Source: RBG-13-68-16 sp050018455
GTDB taxonomy: Bacteria; Acidobacteriota; Thermoanaerobaculia; Thermoanaerobaculales; Thermoanaerobaculaceae
Direction of reading: 5' to 3'
NCBI GenBank assembly: GCA_050018455.1
Contig: JBEKAA010000001.1
Coordinates: 62,001 to 126,000, forward strand
Length of the DNA stretch: 64,000 nt
The translations under genes were made by a program, and so were the position numbers. How positions within the stretch are numbered: the first letter of the stretch is position 1; each line of letters opens with the position of its first letter. This document shows, in pieces, positions 25,244 through 34,419 of this stretch. The notes below the pieces were generated by a model. It was not told where the DNA came from, did not search any database, and saw only the letters and a program-made list of their open reading frames with translations.

Positions 25244-26686
25244 GTGAGCGCAACCGTAAGGAGCAAGGGCGGGCCGGGCACAACTGCGGGCGCTGCAAGC
25301 GATTCGAGCGTGCCGCCGATCCTGCGCATCCCGGCGAACGAGGCGGCCGAGCGGGCGGTCCTTGGTGCAGTGCTGGCCGACGCCAACTGCTTCTACCGCG
25401 TCGTGGACGCGATCGGGCCCGATGACTTCTACACCGATGCGAACCGCCTCGTTTTCGAGGCCTTTACCCGCCTTGCCGCGGACAACCGCGACATCGATCT
25501 CCTGACTACAACCGATCAACTGGAGCGCGGCGGGACGCTGGGCTCCGTGGGCGGGGTGACGTACGTCGCAAGCTTGGCCGAAGGCCTGCCCGACCCGGCC
25601 AACGTCGAGCACTACGCCGCCATCCTGCGAGAGCGTTCGGTCAAGCGCCAGCTGCTGCGGATCTCGCAGGAGCTGATGGCGTCAAGCGGGCGCGAGGAGG
25701 GCAACGCCATGGACGCCCTCGACGCCGCCGAGACGCAGATCCTCTCGATCGCCGAGCGGGCCATGCGCGGGGGTCTGAGGCAGGTCGGCAAGCTGGTGCA
25801 CGAGGAGGTTGCCCACATCGAACGCGTCTCGAAGTCGAGCGCCCCCTACACGGGCATCGAGACGGGGTACTACCGCCTCGATGAGCTGACCTCGGGCCTT
25901 CAGAAACAGGATGTGATCATCCTCGCAGCTCGTCCTGGCGTCGGCAAGACGGCGCTCGCGCTCAACATCGCCTCGTACTGCGCGGTCCGGCACAGCTTGA
26001 AGGTCGCGGTCTTCTCCCTCGAGATGTCTGCTGTGGCGCTGGTGCGACGCCTCCTAGCGGCCGAGGCGCGCATCAACGTCAAGCGTTTGACCCGAGGGCT
26101 CCTCAGCAAGACGGCCGACGCCCGCGAGGAGGCGTCAGACTGGCAGAGGCTCGCGGAGGCCGCGGATCGCCTCTCCGAGGCATCTCTCTGGATCGACGAC
26201 ACGGCCGGGATCTCGGTGCTGGAGCTCCGCGGCAAGTGCCGGCGCATGATGATGGAGCATGGCCTCGACCTGGTCGTCGTCGACTACTTGCAGCTCATGT
26301 CGTCGGGCGCCAAGGCCGAGAACCGGACCCAGGAAGTCTCCGCAATCTCGCGCGGCCTGAAAGCCGTTGCGAAGCAGCTCAACGTGCCGCTCCTCGTGCT
26401 CTCGCAGCTCTCCCGCAACCCCGAACGTCGCGGAGACCAGAAGCCTCAGCTCTCCGATCTCCGCGAGTCGGGTTCGATCGAGCAGGACGCCGACGTCGTC
26501 ATGTTCATCAACCGGAAGAACCGAGCCCTCCTGGCGGGGGAAGGCGGCGAGGAGGAGGAAGACTGGCGACTCGCGGAAATCATCATCGCCAAACAGCGCA
26601 ACGGTCCGACGGACATGTTCAAGCTCGTCTTCCTCGACGAGTTCACCCGCTTCGAGAACCCGGAGTTCTCCTCGTATGAGCGCTGA
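25244..26686 (+). CDS. dnaB: Replicative DNA helicase DnaB
   Basis: Hexameric 5'-3' helicase of the replication fork. 480 residues. N-terminal DnaB domain at about 25-125 (PANEAAERAVLGAVL, DDFYTDANRLVFEA), linker, then RecA-fold domain from about 180: Walker A ARPGVGKTALALN, FSLEMSA, Walker B LVVVDYLQLM, and the arginine-finger/C-terminal motif DLRESGSIEQDADVVMF. No intein is present. GTG 25244 is preferred because of the TACGAT hexamer; TTG 25238 is the alternative. The last codons overlap the mlaE start by 11 bases, an unusual coupling of replication and envelope genes. Confidence 0.95.
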   Translation: MSATVRSKGGPGTTAGAASDSSVPPILRIPANEAAERAVLGAVLADANCFYRVVDAIGPDDFYTDANRLVFEAFTRLAADNRDIDLLTTTDQLERGGTLGSVGGVTYVASLAEGLPDPANVEHYAAILRERSVKRQLLRISQELMASSGREEGNAMDALDAAETQILSIAERAMRGGLRQVGKLVHEEVAHIERVSKSSAPYTGIETGYYRLDELTSGLQKQDVIILAARPGVGKTALALNIASYCAVRHSLKVAVFSLEMSAVALVRRLLAAEARINVKRLTRGLLSKTADAREEASDWQRLAEAADRLSEASLWIDDTAGISVLELRGKCRRMMMEHGLDLVVVDYLQLMSSGAKAENRTQEVSAISRGLKAVAKQLNVPLLVLSQLSRNPERRGDQKPQLSDLRESGSIEQDADVVMFINRKNRALLAGEGGEEEEDWRLAEIIIAKQRNGPTDMFKLVFLDEFTRFENPEFSSYER

Positions 26687-27476
26687 GGCTGCCGCACGCT
26701 CGCCGGTGACCGCCCTGTTCGAGCGCATCGGGAGACATAGCCTCAGCGTGTTCGAGGAGGTCGGCAGGTTCTTCTACATCCTCCACACGACGATCTACTG
26801 GACGTTCCGTCGCCCGTTCGACACCCGCGAGTGGGCTCGCCAGATGGTGCGGGTCGGCGTCGACTCGATTCCGGTTGTCGGCCTCACCGCGTTGTTCACT
26901 GGGATGGTGATGGCCCTCCAGACCTACCGCGGGTTCGCGCGCTTCCACGCGGAAGGTTTCGTGGCGTCGGTGGTGTCGCTCTCGCTGACCCGCGAGCTCG
27001 CACCGGTGCTCGCGGCGCTCATGATCGCGGGACGCGTCGGATCGTCGCTTGCGGCCGAGTTGGGCACGATGCGAGTCACCGAGCAGATCGACGCGCTCTA
27101 CGCGATGGCGACGGAGCCGATCCAGTACCTGGTGGTGCCGCGCGTGGGCGCAACCACGCTCATGCTCCCCCCTCTCGTGGCGATCGCCAACGGACTCGGG
27201 ATCCTGGGCGGCTACGGCATCGCGGTCGGCCTGATGGGCGCCAACCCCGTCAACTACTGGGAGAAGACGTTCCAGTACCTCGACCTCAACGACGTCTTCT
27301 CCGGCCTGATCAAGGCCGCCGTCTTCGGGCTCATCCTCTCGGTGACGGGGTGCACCAAGGGGTTCTTCACGACGGGCGGCGCCGAGGGGGTCGGCCGCGC
27401 GACGACCAGCGCAGTCGTCATGGGATCGGTCGTGATTCTGGTCTCGGACTTCTTCCTCACCAAGATCCTGTTCTGA
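26676..27476 (+). CDS. mlaE: MlaE-family ABC transporter permease
   Basis: Membrane subunit of a phospholipid transporter of the Mla/Mce type. 266 residues with about five or six membrane segments. Family strings: PVVGLTALFTGMVMALQTY, LTRELAPVLAALMIAGRVGSSLAAELGTM, MRVTEQIDAL, and GCTKGFFTTGGAEGVGRATT near the end. ATG 26676 has a GGAG upstream and overlaps dnaB by 11 bases. It is followed by the ATPase and the MCE protein, completing the inner-membrane complex that trafficks lipids between the two membranes. Confidence 0.93.
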   Translation: MSAEAAARSPVTALFERIGRHSLSVFEEVGRFFYILHTTIYWTFRRPFDTREWARQMVRVGVDSIPVVGLTALFTGMVMALQTYRGFARFHAEGFVASVVSLSLTRELAPVLAALMIAGRVGSSLAAELGTMRVTEQIDALYAMATEPIQYLVVPRVGATTLMLPPLVAIANGLGILGGYGIAVGLMGANPVNYWEKTFQYLDLNDVFSGLIKAAVFGLILSVTGCTKGFFTTGGAEGVGRATTSAVVMGSVVILVSDFFLTKILF

Positions 27477-27493
27477 CGGGAAGCAAGGGAACA

Positions 27494-28294
27494 GTGACCG
27501 TGCCAATCAAACGCGACGACCGCAGGATTGCGCAGGACGGGCTCGGACCGGCGATCGCCGTAATAGACCTGCGGAAGTCGTTCGCCGGCCGTGAGGTTCT
27601 CCGCGGCATAAATCTGGAGGTGAGCCCGGGCGAGTCGCTCGTGATCGTCGGTCAGTCGGGCGCGGGCAAGAGCGTGCTCCTCAAGCACGTCATCGGTCTC
27701 ATCCCGCCCGACAAGGGTCACATCATCATCGACGGCGAGGACCTCACGAACAGCGACCCCGCGAGATGCCTCGAGATCCGCCGGAAGTTCGGGATGTCGT
27801 TTCAGGAAGGGGCGCTGTTCGACTCGATGAACGTTTTCGAGAACATCGCCTTCCCTCTCAGGCGTCACACAAAGATGACCGAGAACGAGATCGCAGCCAG
27901 GGTGCGCCGGTGTCTTGCCCTGGTGCACCTCCAGGGCGTCGAGGAAAAGGCGACGAGCGAGCTCTCCGGCGGGATGCGGCGTCGAGTCGGCTTCGCGCGG
28001 GCCATAGTTCACGAGCCCGAGATCCTGCTCTTCGACGAGCCGAACACCGGGCTCGACCCGATCACTTCCGCGGCGATCGACAGCGTGATCGTCGAGATGC
28101 GCCGGCACCTCGATGTGACGATGGTGACGATCACGCATGACATGAAATCGGCGTACCGCATCGCGGATCGCATCGCGATGCTCCGAAACGGGCAGATCAT
28201 CGCAGAAGCGAGTCCGGAGGCTTTCCGCTCGCTGGCCGACCCCTACATTCAAAAGTTCCTGGCCGGCGAGCCGCTGGAGGAGGAGGTCGCATGA
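27494..28294 (+). CDS. mlaF: MlaF-family ABC transporter ATPase
   Basis: Energises the Mla-type lipid transporter. 266 residues. Walker A GQSGAGKSVLLKH, Q-loop MSFQEGALFDSM (the F-Q-x-GALFDS wording is typical of MlaF), signature LSGGMRRRVGFARAI, Walker B ILLFDEPNTGLDP and switch His in VTITHDM are all intact. GTG 27494 follows AAGGGA by five bases; the next GTG at 27500 is less likely. Its stop overlaps the following ATG (ATGA), coupling it to the MCE protein. Confidence 0.95.
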   Translation: MTVPIKRDDRRIAQDGLGPAIAVIDLRKSFAGREVLRGINLEVSPGESLVIVGQSGAGKSVLLKHVIGLIPPDKGHIIIDGEDLTNSDPARCLEIRRKFGMSFQEGALFDSMNVFENIAFPLRRHTKMTENEIAARVRRCLALVHLQGVEEKATSELSGGMRRRVGFARAIVHEPEILLFDEPNTGLDPITSAAIDSVIVEMRRHLDVTMVTITHDMKSAYRIADRIAMLRNGQIIAEASPEAFRSLADPYIQKFLAGEPLEEEVA

Positions 28295-29805
28295 GTCACA
28301 CCGCCCGCGTGGGAATCTTCATGGTCGCGGCGCTGATCGTGCTGGGCGTCTTCATCATCAAGATCGAGGAGATCCCCATCGGCACCAGGGGCAGCCGCAG
28401 ACTCTTCAAGGCGGCGTTCCCTTCCGTCGCGGGTCTCGACGAGAAGAGCCCGGTCCGTATAGCGGGCGTTCGCGTCGGGATCGTCGAGAGTATCAGCCTC
28501 GACGGCGCCCGTGCCGTGGCGACCCTCGCGCTGGATCCGGCCGTTGTCCTGCACCAGGGCGCGCGGGCCGAAGTGACGAGCCTCGGAATGCTGGGCGACA
28601 AGTACGTCGAGCTCTTTCCGGGGCCCACCGACGCGCCCATTCTCGAGCCCGGGTCGCTGCTTTCCGGCACCAGCCCGATCGGATTCGACCAGGCCCTCAA
28701 GAGCTTCAACAGCGCCTTCGCCAACATCGACGCAATCGCCGGCTCGATGCGCGGCACACTGGCCGGCCCCGAAGGCCAGAAGCGGCTCGAAGAGATCATC
28801 GAAAACGTGCGCCAGCTAACCGCTTCGGTCCGCGACCTGGTGGCCGCCAACCGTGCCAACGTGGACGCCACCATGGCCAACGTGCGCAACGCTTCCGAGA
28901 CGTTCAAGACCGAGCTGCCGAGGCTCGCCGACAAGCTCGTGGCCATCGCCGACCACCTCGACGCCCTCGTCCAGGAAAACCGCGGCAACGTCGACGCCTC
29001 GGTCGCCAACGTCAAGGACGTCACCGCACAGCTTCGGGTGACCGTCGACAACATCAACAAGATCACCGGGAAGATCGCTTCGGGCGAGGGGTCGGTCGGC
29101 AAACTTGTCAACGACTCCGCCACGACCGACAACCTGAACGACGCGCTCAAGTCGATCGCGCCTGCCGCGAACAGCGTGAAGAACGCCTTCGGCCGCACCG
29201 AGGGCTGGCACCTCGACGTCAACGTGCGCGCCGAGGCGTTGCCGGGGGTCCAGAACCCGAACACCGGCAACAGCACCGGCAGCAGCAACAACTCCCGCAG
29301 CGCGTTCGGAATCGACCTCCACACCACCGAAAATCGTTTCTACCGCCTGGAGTTCGTCAGCTCCCCGGTGGGGCGAACTTCCACGAGCACCCAGACGGTG
29401 ACGACCACCTATCCGAATGGCCAGAGCCAGACGGCGGTAGAGACGGTCGTCCAGAACAAGAACAACGACACGATCAACGCCCAAGTCGGCTATTACGTTG
29501 GCAACGGCTTCACCTTTCGCGCCGGCATGTTCGAGTCGACAGGCGGCGTCGGCGTCGACAAGTTCCTCATCAAGGATAAGCTCCGGATGACGTTCGAGGC
29601 GTACGAGTTCAGCCGCGACACCAAGCCTCCGCACCTCCGGTTCGAGACCCGCTACTTCCTGAACCGCAACCTGTTTGCCTACGGCGGCTGGGACGACCCC
29701 GTCTGGAAGCAGCGATCGTCGGTCCTGTTCGGCGGCGGTGTCACGTGGCGGGACGAGGACCTCAAGTATCTGCTCGGAACGGCCGCGGCAGCCGGTGGCC
29801 ACTAG
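28291..29805 (+). CDS. mlaD: MlaD-type MCE protein with extended C-terminus
   Basis: Periplasmic substrate-binding part of the lipid transporter, anchored by one N-terminal membrane helix (about 8-24). 504 residues. MCE domain at about 38-118 (AAFPSVAGLDEKSPVRIAGVRVGIVESI, LGDKYVELFPG). A long helical region with repeated DLVAANRANVDATMANVR and DALVQENRGNVDASVANVK segments (about 165-280) follows. The last 190 residues (from about 310) are rich in alternating aromatic/polar stretches ending FGGGVTWRDEDLKYLLG, as in outer-membrane barrel-like domains. The usual E. coli MlaD is only 183 residues, so this version might span the periplasm by itself. Confidence 0.88.
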   Translation: MSHTARVGIFMVAALIVLGVFIIKIEEIPIGTRGSRRLFKAAFPSVAGLDEKSPVRIAGVRVGIVESISLDGARAVATLALDPAVVLHQGARAEVTSLGMLGDKYVELFPGPTDAPILEPGSLLSGTSPIGFDQALKSFNSAFANIDAIAGSMRGTLAGPEGQKRLEEIIENVRQLTASVRDLVAANRANVDATMANVRNASETFKTELPRLADKLVAIADHLDALVQENRGNVDASVANVKDVTAQLRVTVDNINKITGKIASGEGSVGKLVNDSATTDNLNDALKSIAPAANSVKNAFGRTEGWHLDVNVRAEALPGVQNPNTGNSTGSSNNSRSAFGIDLHTTENRFYRLEFVSSPVGRTSTSTQTVTTTYPNGQSQTAVETVVQNKNNDTINAQVGYYVGNGFTFRAGMFESTGGVGVDKFLIKDKLRMTFEAYEFSRDTKPPHLRFETRYFLNRNLFAYGGWDDPVWKQRSSVLFGGGVTWRDEDLKYLLGTAAAAGGH

Positions 29806-29807
29806 CC

Positions 29808-31163
29808 GTGGGTCGAGAAAGTCCAGTCTTCGAATGCACCTCGTGCGGGCAGCGCTCGCAAAAGTGGCTGGGCCGTTGCCCCGGTTGCGGCGGCTGGAAC
29901 ACCTTCGAACAGGCCCCGGGTGAGCTGCGGGCCGGGACCCGGGCCGGCTCTACTGCCGCGGAGCCGGTCCCGCTCTCGGCCGCAGAGCTCAAGGACTCTC
30001 CTCGCATCGCGACGGGCATCGCGGGTTTCGACCGTGTCCTGGGCGGCGGCCTGGTGCCCGGCAGCGTGGTCCTCGTCGCCGGAGAGCCAGGCGTCGGGAA
30101 GTCCACGTTACTTCTGCAGGCCGCGGCACGCCGGACGGATCTCGGCCGGGTGCTCTACGTGAGTGCGGAGGAATCGGCGCGGCAAGTCGCGCTCCGGGCG
30201 CACCGGCTTGGCTGTGTCCGGGAAAGTGTCCTCCTCCTGGCCGAGCCGTCCGTCGAGGCGATCGTAGCGACGGCACGCCGACTGGGGCCTGCGCTCGTGA
30301 TCGTGGACTCCGTGCAGACCACCTATTCCGAACGCGTACCGGCGGTGCCGGGCAGCGTGACTCAGGTCCGCGAGGTCGCCGGTCAGCTCCTCGAACTCGC
30401 CAAGAGGGACGGCCCCCCTGTCATTCTCGTCGGCCACGTCACCAAAGAAGGGCTCGTGGCCGGCCCGAAGGCGCTGGAGCACATCGTGGACGCGGTCCTC
30501 GAGTTTTCGGGCGGCAGCGCCCACCCGCACCGCATCTTGCGCTCCACCAAGAACCGCTTCGGGCCCGCCCTGGAGCTGGCGCTGTTCGCGATGAGCGACG
30601 CGGGGTTGGAGGAGATCCTCAGCCCGTCCAGCGCGCTTCTGGCGGACCGCCGGGCGGGATCGCCCGGGTCTGCCGTCGCTGTGGTCATGGAAGGAACCAC
30701 CCCTCTGCTGGTCGAGGTCCAGGCGCTGGTCTCCAGGTCACCGCTCTCGAACCCGAGGCGGGTCGCACAGGGAGTCGACCCGGGGCGACTCTCTCTCCTT
30801 CTGGCCGTTATGGAGAAGAGGGCCGGCGCCCGCTTCGCCGACCGGGACGTTTTCGTCAACCTGGTTGGAGGCGTGAGCGTCGACGAGCCTGCCCTGGACC
30901 TCGCGATCGCCGCCGCGGTGACCTCGTCGGCCTCCGACCGTCCCCTGCCTGAGGACATGGCGTTCTTCGGGGAGGTTGGCCTGCTCGGAGAGATCCGGGC
31001 TGTCAGCCGGCCGGCAGAGCGGCTGAAGGAGGCCCGGGCCCACGGATTCCCCCGCTGCGCGGTGCCGGCATCCATGCCCCAAGGCGGGGAGCCCGAGACG
31101 GGACTCGTGCGTCTCGCCGACGTCCGCGACCTCGAGCGCCTCCCCCAACTGCTACAATCCTGA
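29808..31163 (+). CDS. radA: DNA repair protein RadA
   Basis: RecA-like branch-migration ATPase with a Lon-like C-terminal domain. 451 residues. N-terminal zinc finger CTSCG/CPGCGGW, Walker A GEPGVGKSTLLLQ, the RadA-specific KNRFG motif (in STKNRFGPALE) and the Lon-type domain from about 280 (DVFVNLVGGVSVDEPALDLA, EVGLLGEIRAV). The frame lacks a suitable ATG; GTG 29808, three bases after the mlaD stop, puts the zinc finger at the expected distance from the N-terminus. Probably cotranscribed with the mla genes. Confidence 0.94.
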   Translation: MGRESPVFECTSCGQRSQKWLGRCPGCGGWNTFEQAPGELRAGTRAGSTAAEPVPLSAAELKDSPRIATGIAGFDRVLGGGLVPGSVVLVAGEPGVGKSTLLLQAAARRTDLGRVLYVSAEESARQVALRAHRLGCVRESVLLLAEPSVEAIVATARRLGPALVIVDSVQTTYSERVPAVPGSVTQVREVAGQLLELAKRDGPPVILVGHVTKEGLVAGPKALEHIVDAVLEFSGGSAHPHRILRSTKNRFGPALELALFAMSDAGLEEILSPSSALLADRRAGSPGSAVAVVMEGTTPLLVEVQALVSRSPLSNPRRVAQGVDPGRLSLLLAVMEKRAGARFADRDVFVNLVGGVSVDEPALDLAIAAAVTSSASDRPLPEDMAFFGEVGLLGEIRAVSRPAERLKEARAHGFPRCAVPASMPQGGEPETGLVRLADVRDLERLPQLLQS

Positions 31164-31178
31164 GGGGATAAATTCACG

Positions 31179-33263
31179 ATGGTTGGCGAGCGCGACGACA
31201 TGGTCGTGCGTCTGCTGAGTGACATTGAAGCACTCCGGCGCTCGCTACGTCTCTACCCCGCGTCGCACCCTTCACTCGAGCCGGCGCGAGAACGGCTTCG
31301 AGCGCGGGTCCTGACGCTCGGCGCGGAGGGCGAAGTGCTCACGGCTTCGTTCGGGCTCGGCCGTATCTTCTGGAACGGCCAGGAGTTGGTGCTCCCGCCG
31401 ATCACGCCCGCCGCACGCCTCGTTCCGTTCCTTTTTCACCTGGGACTGGCGGCAGTGCGTTTCACGCTGCCGGAGGCCGCGGAGGGCGTAGTCGAACTCG
31501 CGACCAGGCTCGCCGGGTTGAGCGATCCGCCCGCCGAGGCGGATCGCGCGGCGCTCATCGAACAGGGCAGCGCACTGCCCGGAGTCAAGCTTGTCCCCAT
31601 AGACCTGTCGGGCGTGCAGCTCCTGGGCTCCGACCAGCGCTCCGAACAGCCCGGCTCCCGACCGGTGTGGGCGGAGCTGGCGCAGCGCCTCTCCCGCGAC
31701 GGCGCCTTTCCGCTGAGTGGCCTGGTGCACGAGGGCGAGCTGTCGCCGGGCTCCATGGTGGATCTCCTGGCCGCAACGAGCGACCCTGAATCCCTGTTCG
31801 ATCACCTTTTCCGTCAACTGGCGGAGATCGTGGGCTCCGTTCCCGAAGCCCGGAGGCCGGTCGCCCTTGCCCAAGTGCGTGAGTACTTCGCGGAACTGGT
31901 CCGGCTGCTTGATCCCGAGCGTCGGACTCTCGCCGTCGCGACGGCTTTCCGCCACCTGCCCCTCGCAACGCCCAACGACCCTTGGGTCGCCGGAGAGACA
32001 CTCCTCGATGCGGTCGAGCGGATGCTGATCGCCGGAGTCGCCATCCCGGAGGACGTCCAGAAAGTGCTGTATCTCTTGGCAGGACCGTCCGCCGAGCGGC
32101 CTCAGGAGATGCCCGACGAACTCGTGATCCGCGCCCGGCACCTGCTGGCCAGGATCCCGCTCGAAGCCCACGCGAGTGAGCCCCCCGCGGACGAGCGGCG
32201 ACCGATGAGCACGGACTGGCCCTCCACTCCCTGGGCCAACGAACTCTCCCAGTCGCTTGGTGATGAGCAGATCAAGCTCCACTTCGTCCGTCTGCTCCAA
32301 GAGGTCATCACCCTCTGGCCCGGCGACGAGATCGCCGAGCGGGCGGCCGTGAGGCTCGCGGAGGAGTTTGTCGCCGCACTCGACGTCGGAGACATCGAGA
32401 CCGCGGCGAGGCTCGCGCCGTTGCTCGCTGCAACCCGAAGCGAAGAGGCGGGGCGGTTGTGCAACCAGACTGGCGTCGAGGCCGCGGTGCGCGCCCTGAG
32501 CACGCTCGACAAGGGGTTCCACCCCGATCTGACGGCCCTCCTCGTGGCGCTGGGCGAACGCGCCGTCCCGGCGATTCTGACCTCCCTGGAATTGGAGGAG
32601 AGCCTGACGGTCCGCAGGCGCCTCCTGGAGGTCGTGACTCGCCAGGGTCCGAAGGCGGTTCCGTACCTTCTGCCGCAGCTGGACAACCCGGAGTGGTTCG
32701 TGGTCCGCAACGCCGTCTTCCTCCTGCGCCGCATCGGCAATGCTGAAGCCCTGCCGGTTCTCAAAGCCCGCATCGCCAGTTGCCATCCAAAGGTACTCGC
32801 CGAGATCCTTAAGAGTCTGGTCCATCTTGAGGACCCCGACTGGCTCCGTCTGCTCGAGAGGGCTCTCGACTCGGAGGATGGAGAACGACGTCGAGTCGCC
32901 GTGGAGGTCGCCTCCAGGATCCGCCACCCCGACGTGGTGGGGTTGCTCCTCGACAGGCTGCGCCGACGAATGGGAAAGGGACTACGGGAGCCTTTCAGCC
33001 TCGAGCTCATCCGCGCTCTGGGTATCCTTCGCGACCCCGCCTCGCTCGAGACCCTCCAGCAGATCGTGGCGCTCAGGCAGTGGCGTTACCCGTTCTTACT
33101 GACCGCGCCTCGACGCGAAGCCGCGGCCGCCATTGCGCACCTGGAAGGCCCCGCGGCCCGCCGGGCGGCGATCTCGTTGGCGAGCGGCAAGAACAGGACC
33201 ATCGCCGATGCGGTGCGGGCGGCGATGCACGCCCAGCCCGAGGCGCGGGAGGAGGACGAGTGA
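31179..33263 (+). CDS. HEAT-repeat protein with LYxxSHP N-terminal module
   Basis: 694 residues, no signal peptide or membrane segment. Residues 1-115 form a module with RLYPASHPSLEPARERL, a FWNGQELVLP strand and a closing helix. The C-terminal 250 residues are HEAT/Armadillo-like helical repeats (VVRNAVFLLRRIGNAEALPVLKARI, KVLAEILKSLVHLEDPDWLRLL, SLELIRALGILRDPASLETL). Probably a protein-protein interaction scaffold. ATG 31179 follows GAGGGGAT. Its stop overlaps the GTG of the next gene (GTGA), and that gene has the same N-terminal module, so the two likely work together. Specific function unknown. Confidence 0.78.
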   Translation: MVGERDDMVVRLLSDIEALRRSLRLYPASHPSLEPARERLRARVLTLGAEGEVLTASFGLGRIFWNGQELVLPPITPAARLVPFLFHLGLAAVRFTLPEAAEGVVELATRLAGLSDPPAEADRAALIEQGSALPGVKLVPIDLSGVQLLGSDQRSEQPGSRPVWAELAQRLSRDGAFPLSGLVHEGELSPGSMVDLLAATSDPESLFDHLFRQLAEIVGSVPEARRPVALAQVREYFAELVRLLDPERRTLAVATAFRHLPLATPNDPWVAGETLLDAVERMLIAGVAIPEDVQKVLYLLAGPSAERPQEMPDELVIRARHLLARIPLEAHASEPPADERRPMSTDWPSTPWANELSQSLGDEQIKLHFVRLLQEVITLWPGDEIAERAAVRLAEEFVAALDVGDIETAARLAPLLAATRSEEAGRLCNQTGVEAAVRALSTLDKGFHPDLTALLVALGERAVPAILTSLELEESLTVRRRLLEVVTRQGPKAVPYLLPQLDNPEWFVVRNAVFLLRRIGNAEALPVLKARIASCHPKVLAEILKSLVHLEDPDWLRLLERALDSEDGERRRVAVEVASRIRHPDVVGLLLDRLRRRMGKGLREPFSLELIRALGILRDPASLETLQQIVALRQWRYPFLLTAPRREAAAAIAHLEGPAARRAAISLASGKNRTIADAVRAAMHAQPEAREEDE

Positions 33264-34417
33264 CCGTCCGCACCGACTGGGAAGTCCAGGTGGACCAGGC
33301 GATCGGCGAGATTGCCGCAAGCGTCACCACGTTCGGTTTGTACGGCAGCTCGCACCCTCGTGCAATCCAGTCGGTTCAACGTCTCGTGTCCAAGCTCAAC
33401 TCGCTGCTGGAGTCCGAGCCCGAGATCGCGTTCGTGCTGCTGGGCGAGGAGTTGTTCGTCCAGGGCCGGCCGTTCACCCGGGTGTCACGTCACTCCCCTT
33501 CCCTCATCCGGCGGTTTCGCCGCCGCGAGATCGAGCATGCCACGTTTCAATTCGGGATCACCGACGGCGAGATCCGCAGTTTCCTCGACGACCTCGCACG
33601 CACCGACGACTCGCCGATGCGTTCCAGATCCCACATTCAGGTTGGGCGCATCGATCTGTCGGAACGCGAGCTCGGCGGAGCGGACGACGACGCCGGAGGC
33701 AAGGAGAGACACAAGCTGGCCACGGTCCGGGATCGAGTCACCCTGATCCAGGAGTGCTTTACGGACTTCGCCCGGACAGGCAGCCTCCCCGTCGGCGAGC
33801 TTGTGCGTGTCGCCCGCGCTCTCTGGAAGAGACTGACCGAGCAGCCTGATCCCTTCGGGCTCTTCGCTCCCTGGGAAGGGGACGAGCGCTGGCCGGCGGT
33901 CCATGCCCACAACGTGGCGGTCCTCGCCATGAGCCTCGCCAAGCTGTCCGGCGTTGCGGCCGCCATCTGCCAGGATCTCGGCATGGCCGGCCTCGTCCAC
34001 GACGTGGGGAAACTATTCCTGCCGGCCGAGGTGATGGCTCGGGAGGCCGAGCTCACGGGCGACGAACTCGAGCTGATGCTCGACCATCCCCGCGTAGGGC
34101 TCGCGGCACTCTTGAAGAGCGGCCAGCTCCCTCAGCTGGCTCTCGTGGTCACGCTCGAACACCACCTGAACTACAACGGAACCGGTTACCCGCGGTTCGG
34201 ACGCCCCCGGCGTCCGCACCCCGCCGCGCGGCTGGCGGCGGTAGCGGACCTTTTCGTCGTCCTCTTCACCGCACGCGGAGGTCGCGGCCTGCTCACCCGA
34301 GAAGGCACGATCGGCTGGCTGGAGGAACACAAGGGCTCAGTCCTCGACCCCAACTGGGTGGGAGCACTCCGCGATCTGCTCGACCAGGACCAACCGTCCC
34401 CCCAACCGCCCGGGTAG
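33260..34417 (+). CDS. HD-GYP-like phosphohydrolase with LYxxSHP N-terminal module
   Basis: 385 residues. N-terminal module (about 1-110) with GLYGSSHPRAIQSVQRL. HD domain from about 215: VHAHNVAVLAM, the metal pair in AGLVHDVGKLFLP, LDHPRVGLAAL and EHHLNYNGTGYP. The last motif is the GYP signature, but with HHL for HHE and N for D, and the later ADxFDAL is ADLFVVL, so c-di-GMP hydrolysis may be altered or lost. GTG 33260 is coupled to the HEAT gene (GTGA) and follows GGGAGGAGGA. The pair may form a signalling unit, with this protein as sensor or enzyme. Confidence 0.82.
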   Translation: MTVRTDWEVQVDQAIGEIAASVTTFGLYGSSHPRAIQSVQRLVSKLNSLLESEPEIAFVLLGEELFVQGRPFTRVSRHSPSLIRRFRRREIEHATFQFGITDGEIRSFLDDLARTDDSPMRSRSHIQVGRIDLSERELGGADDDAGGKERHKLATVRDRVTLIQECFTDFARTGSLPVGELVRVARALWKRLTEQPDPFGLFAPWEGDERWPAVHAHNVAVLAMSLAKLSGVAAAICQDLGMAGLVHDVGKLFLPAEVMAREAELTGDELELMLDHPRVGLAALLKSGQLPQLALVVTLEHHLNYNGTGYPRFGRPRRPHPAARLAAVADLFVVLFTARGGRGLLTREGTIGWLEEHKGSVLDPNWVGALRDLLDQDQPSPQPPG

Positions 34418-34419
34418 TA

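Noticed and set aside
31153..31158. TACAAT just before the HEAT-repeat gene as a promoter
   Set aside because: It overlaps the end of radA, lies 20 bases from the ATG and the Shine-Dalgarno GAGGGGAT would be mostly upstream of the expected start; read-through from radA is simpler.
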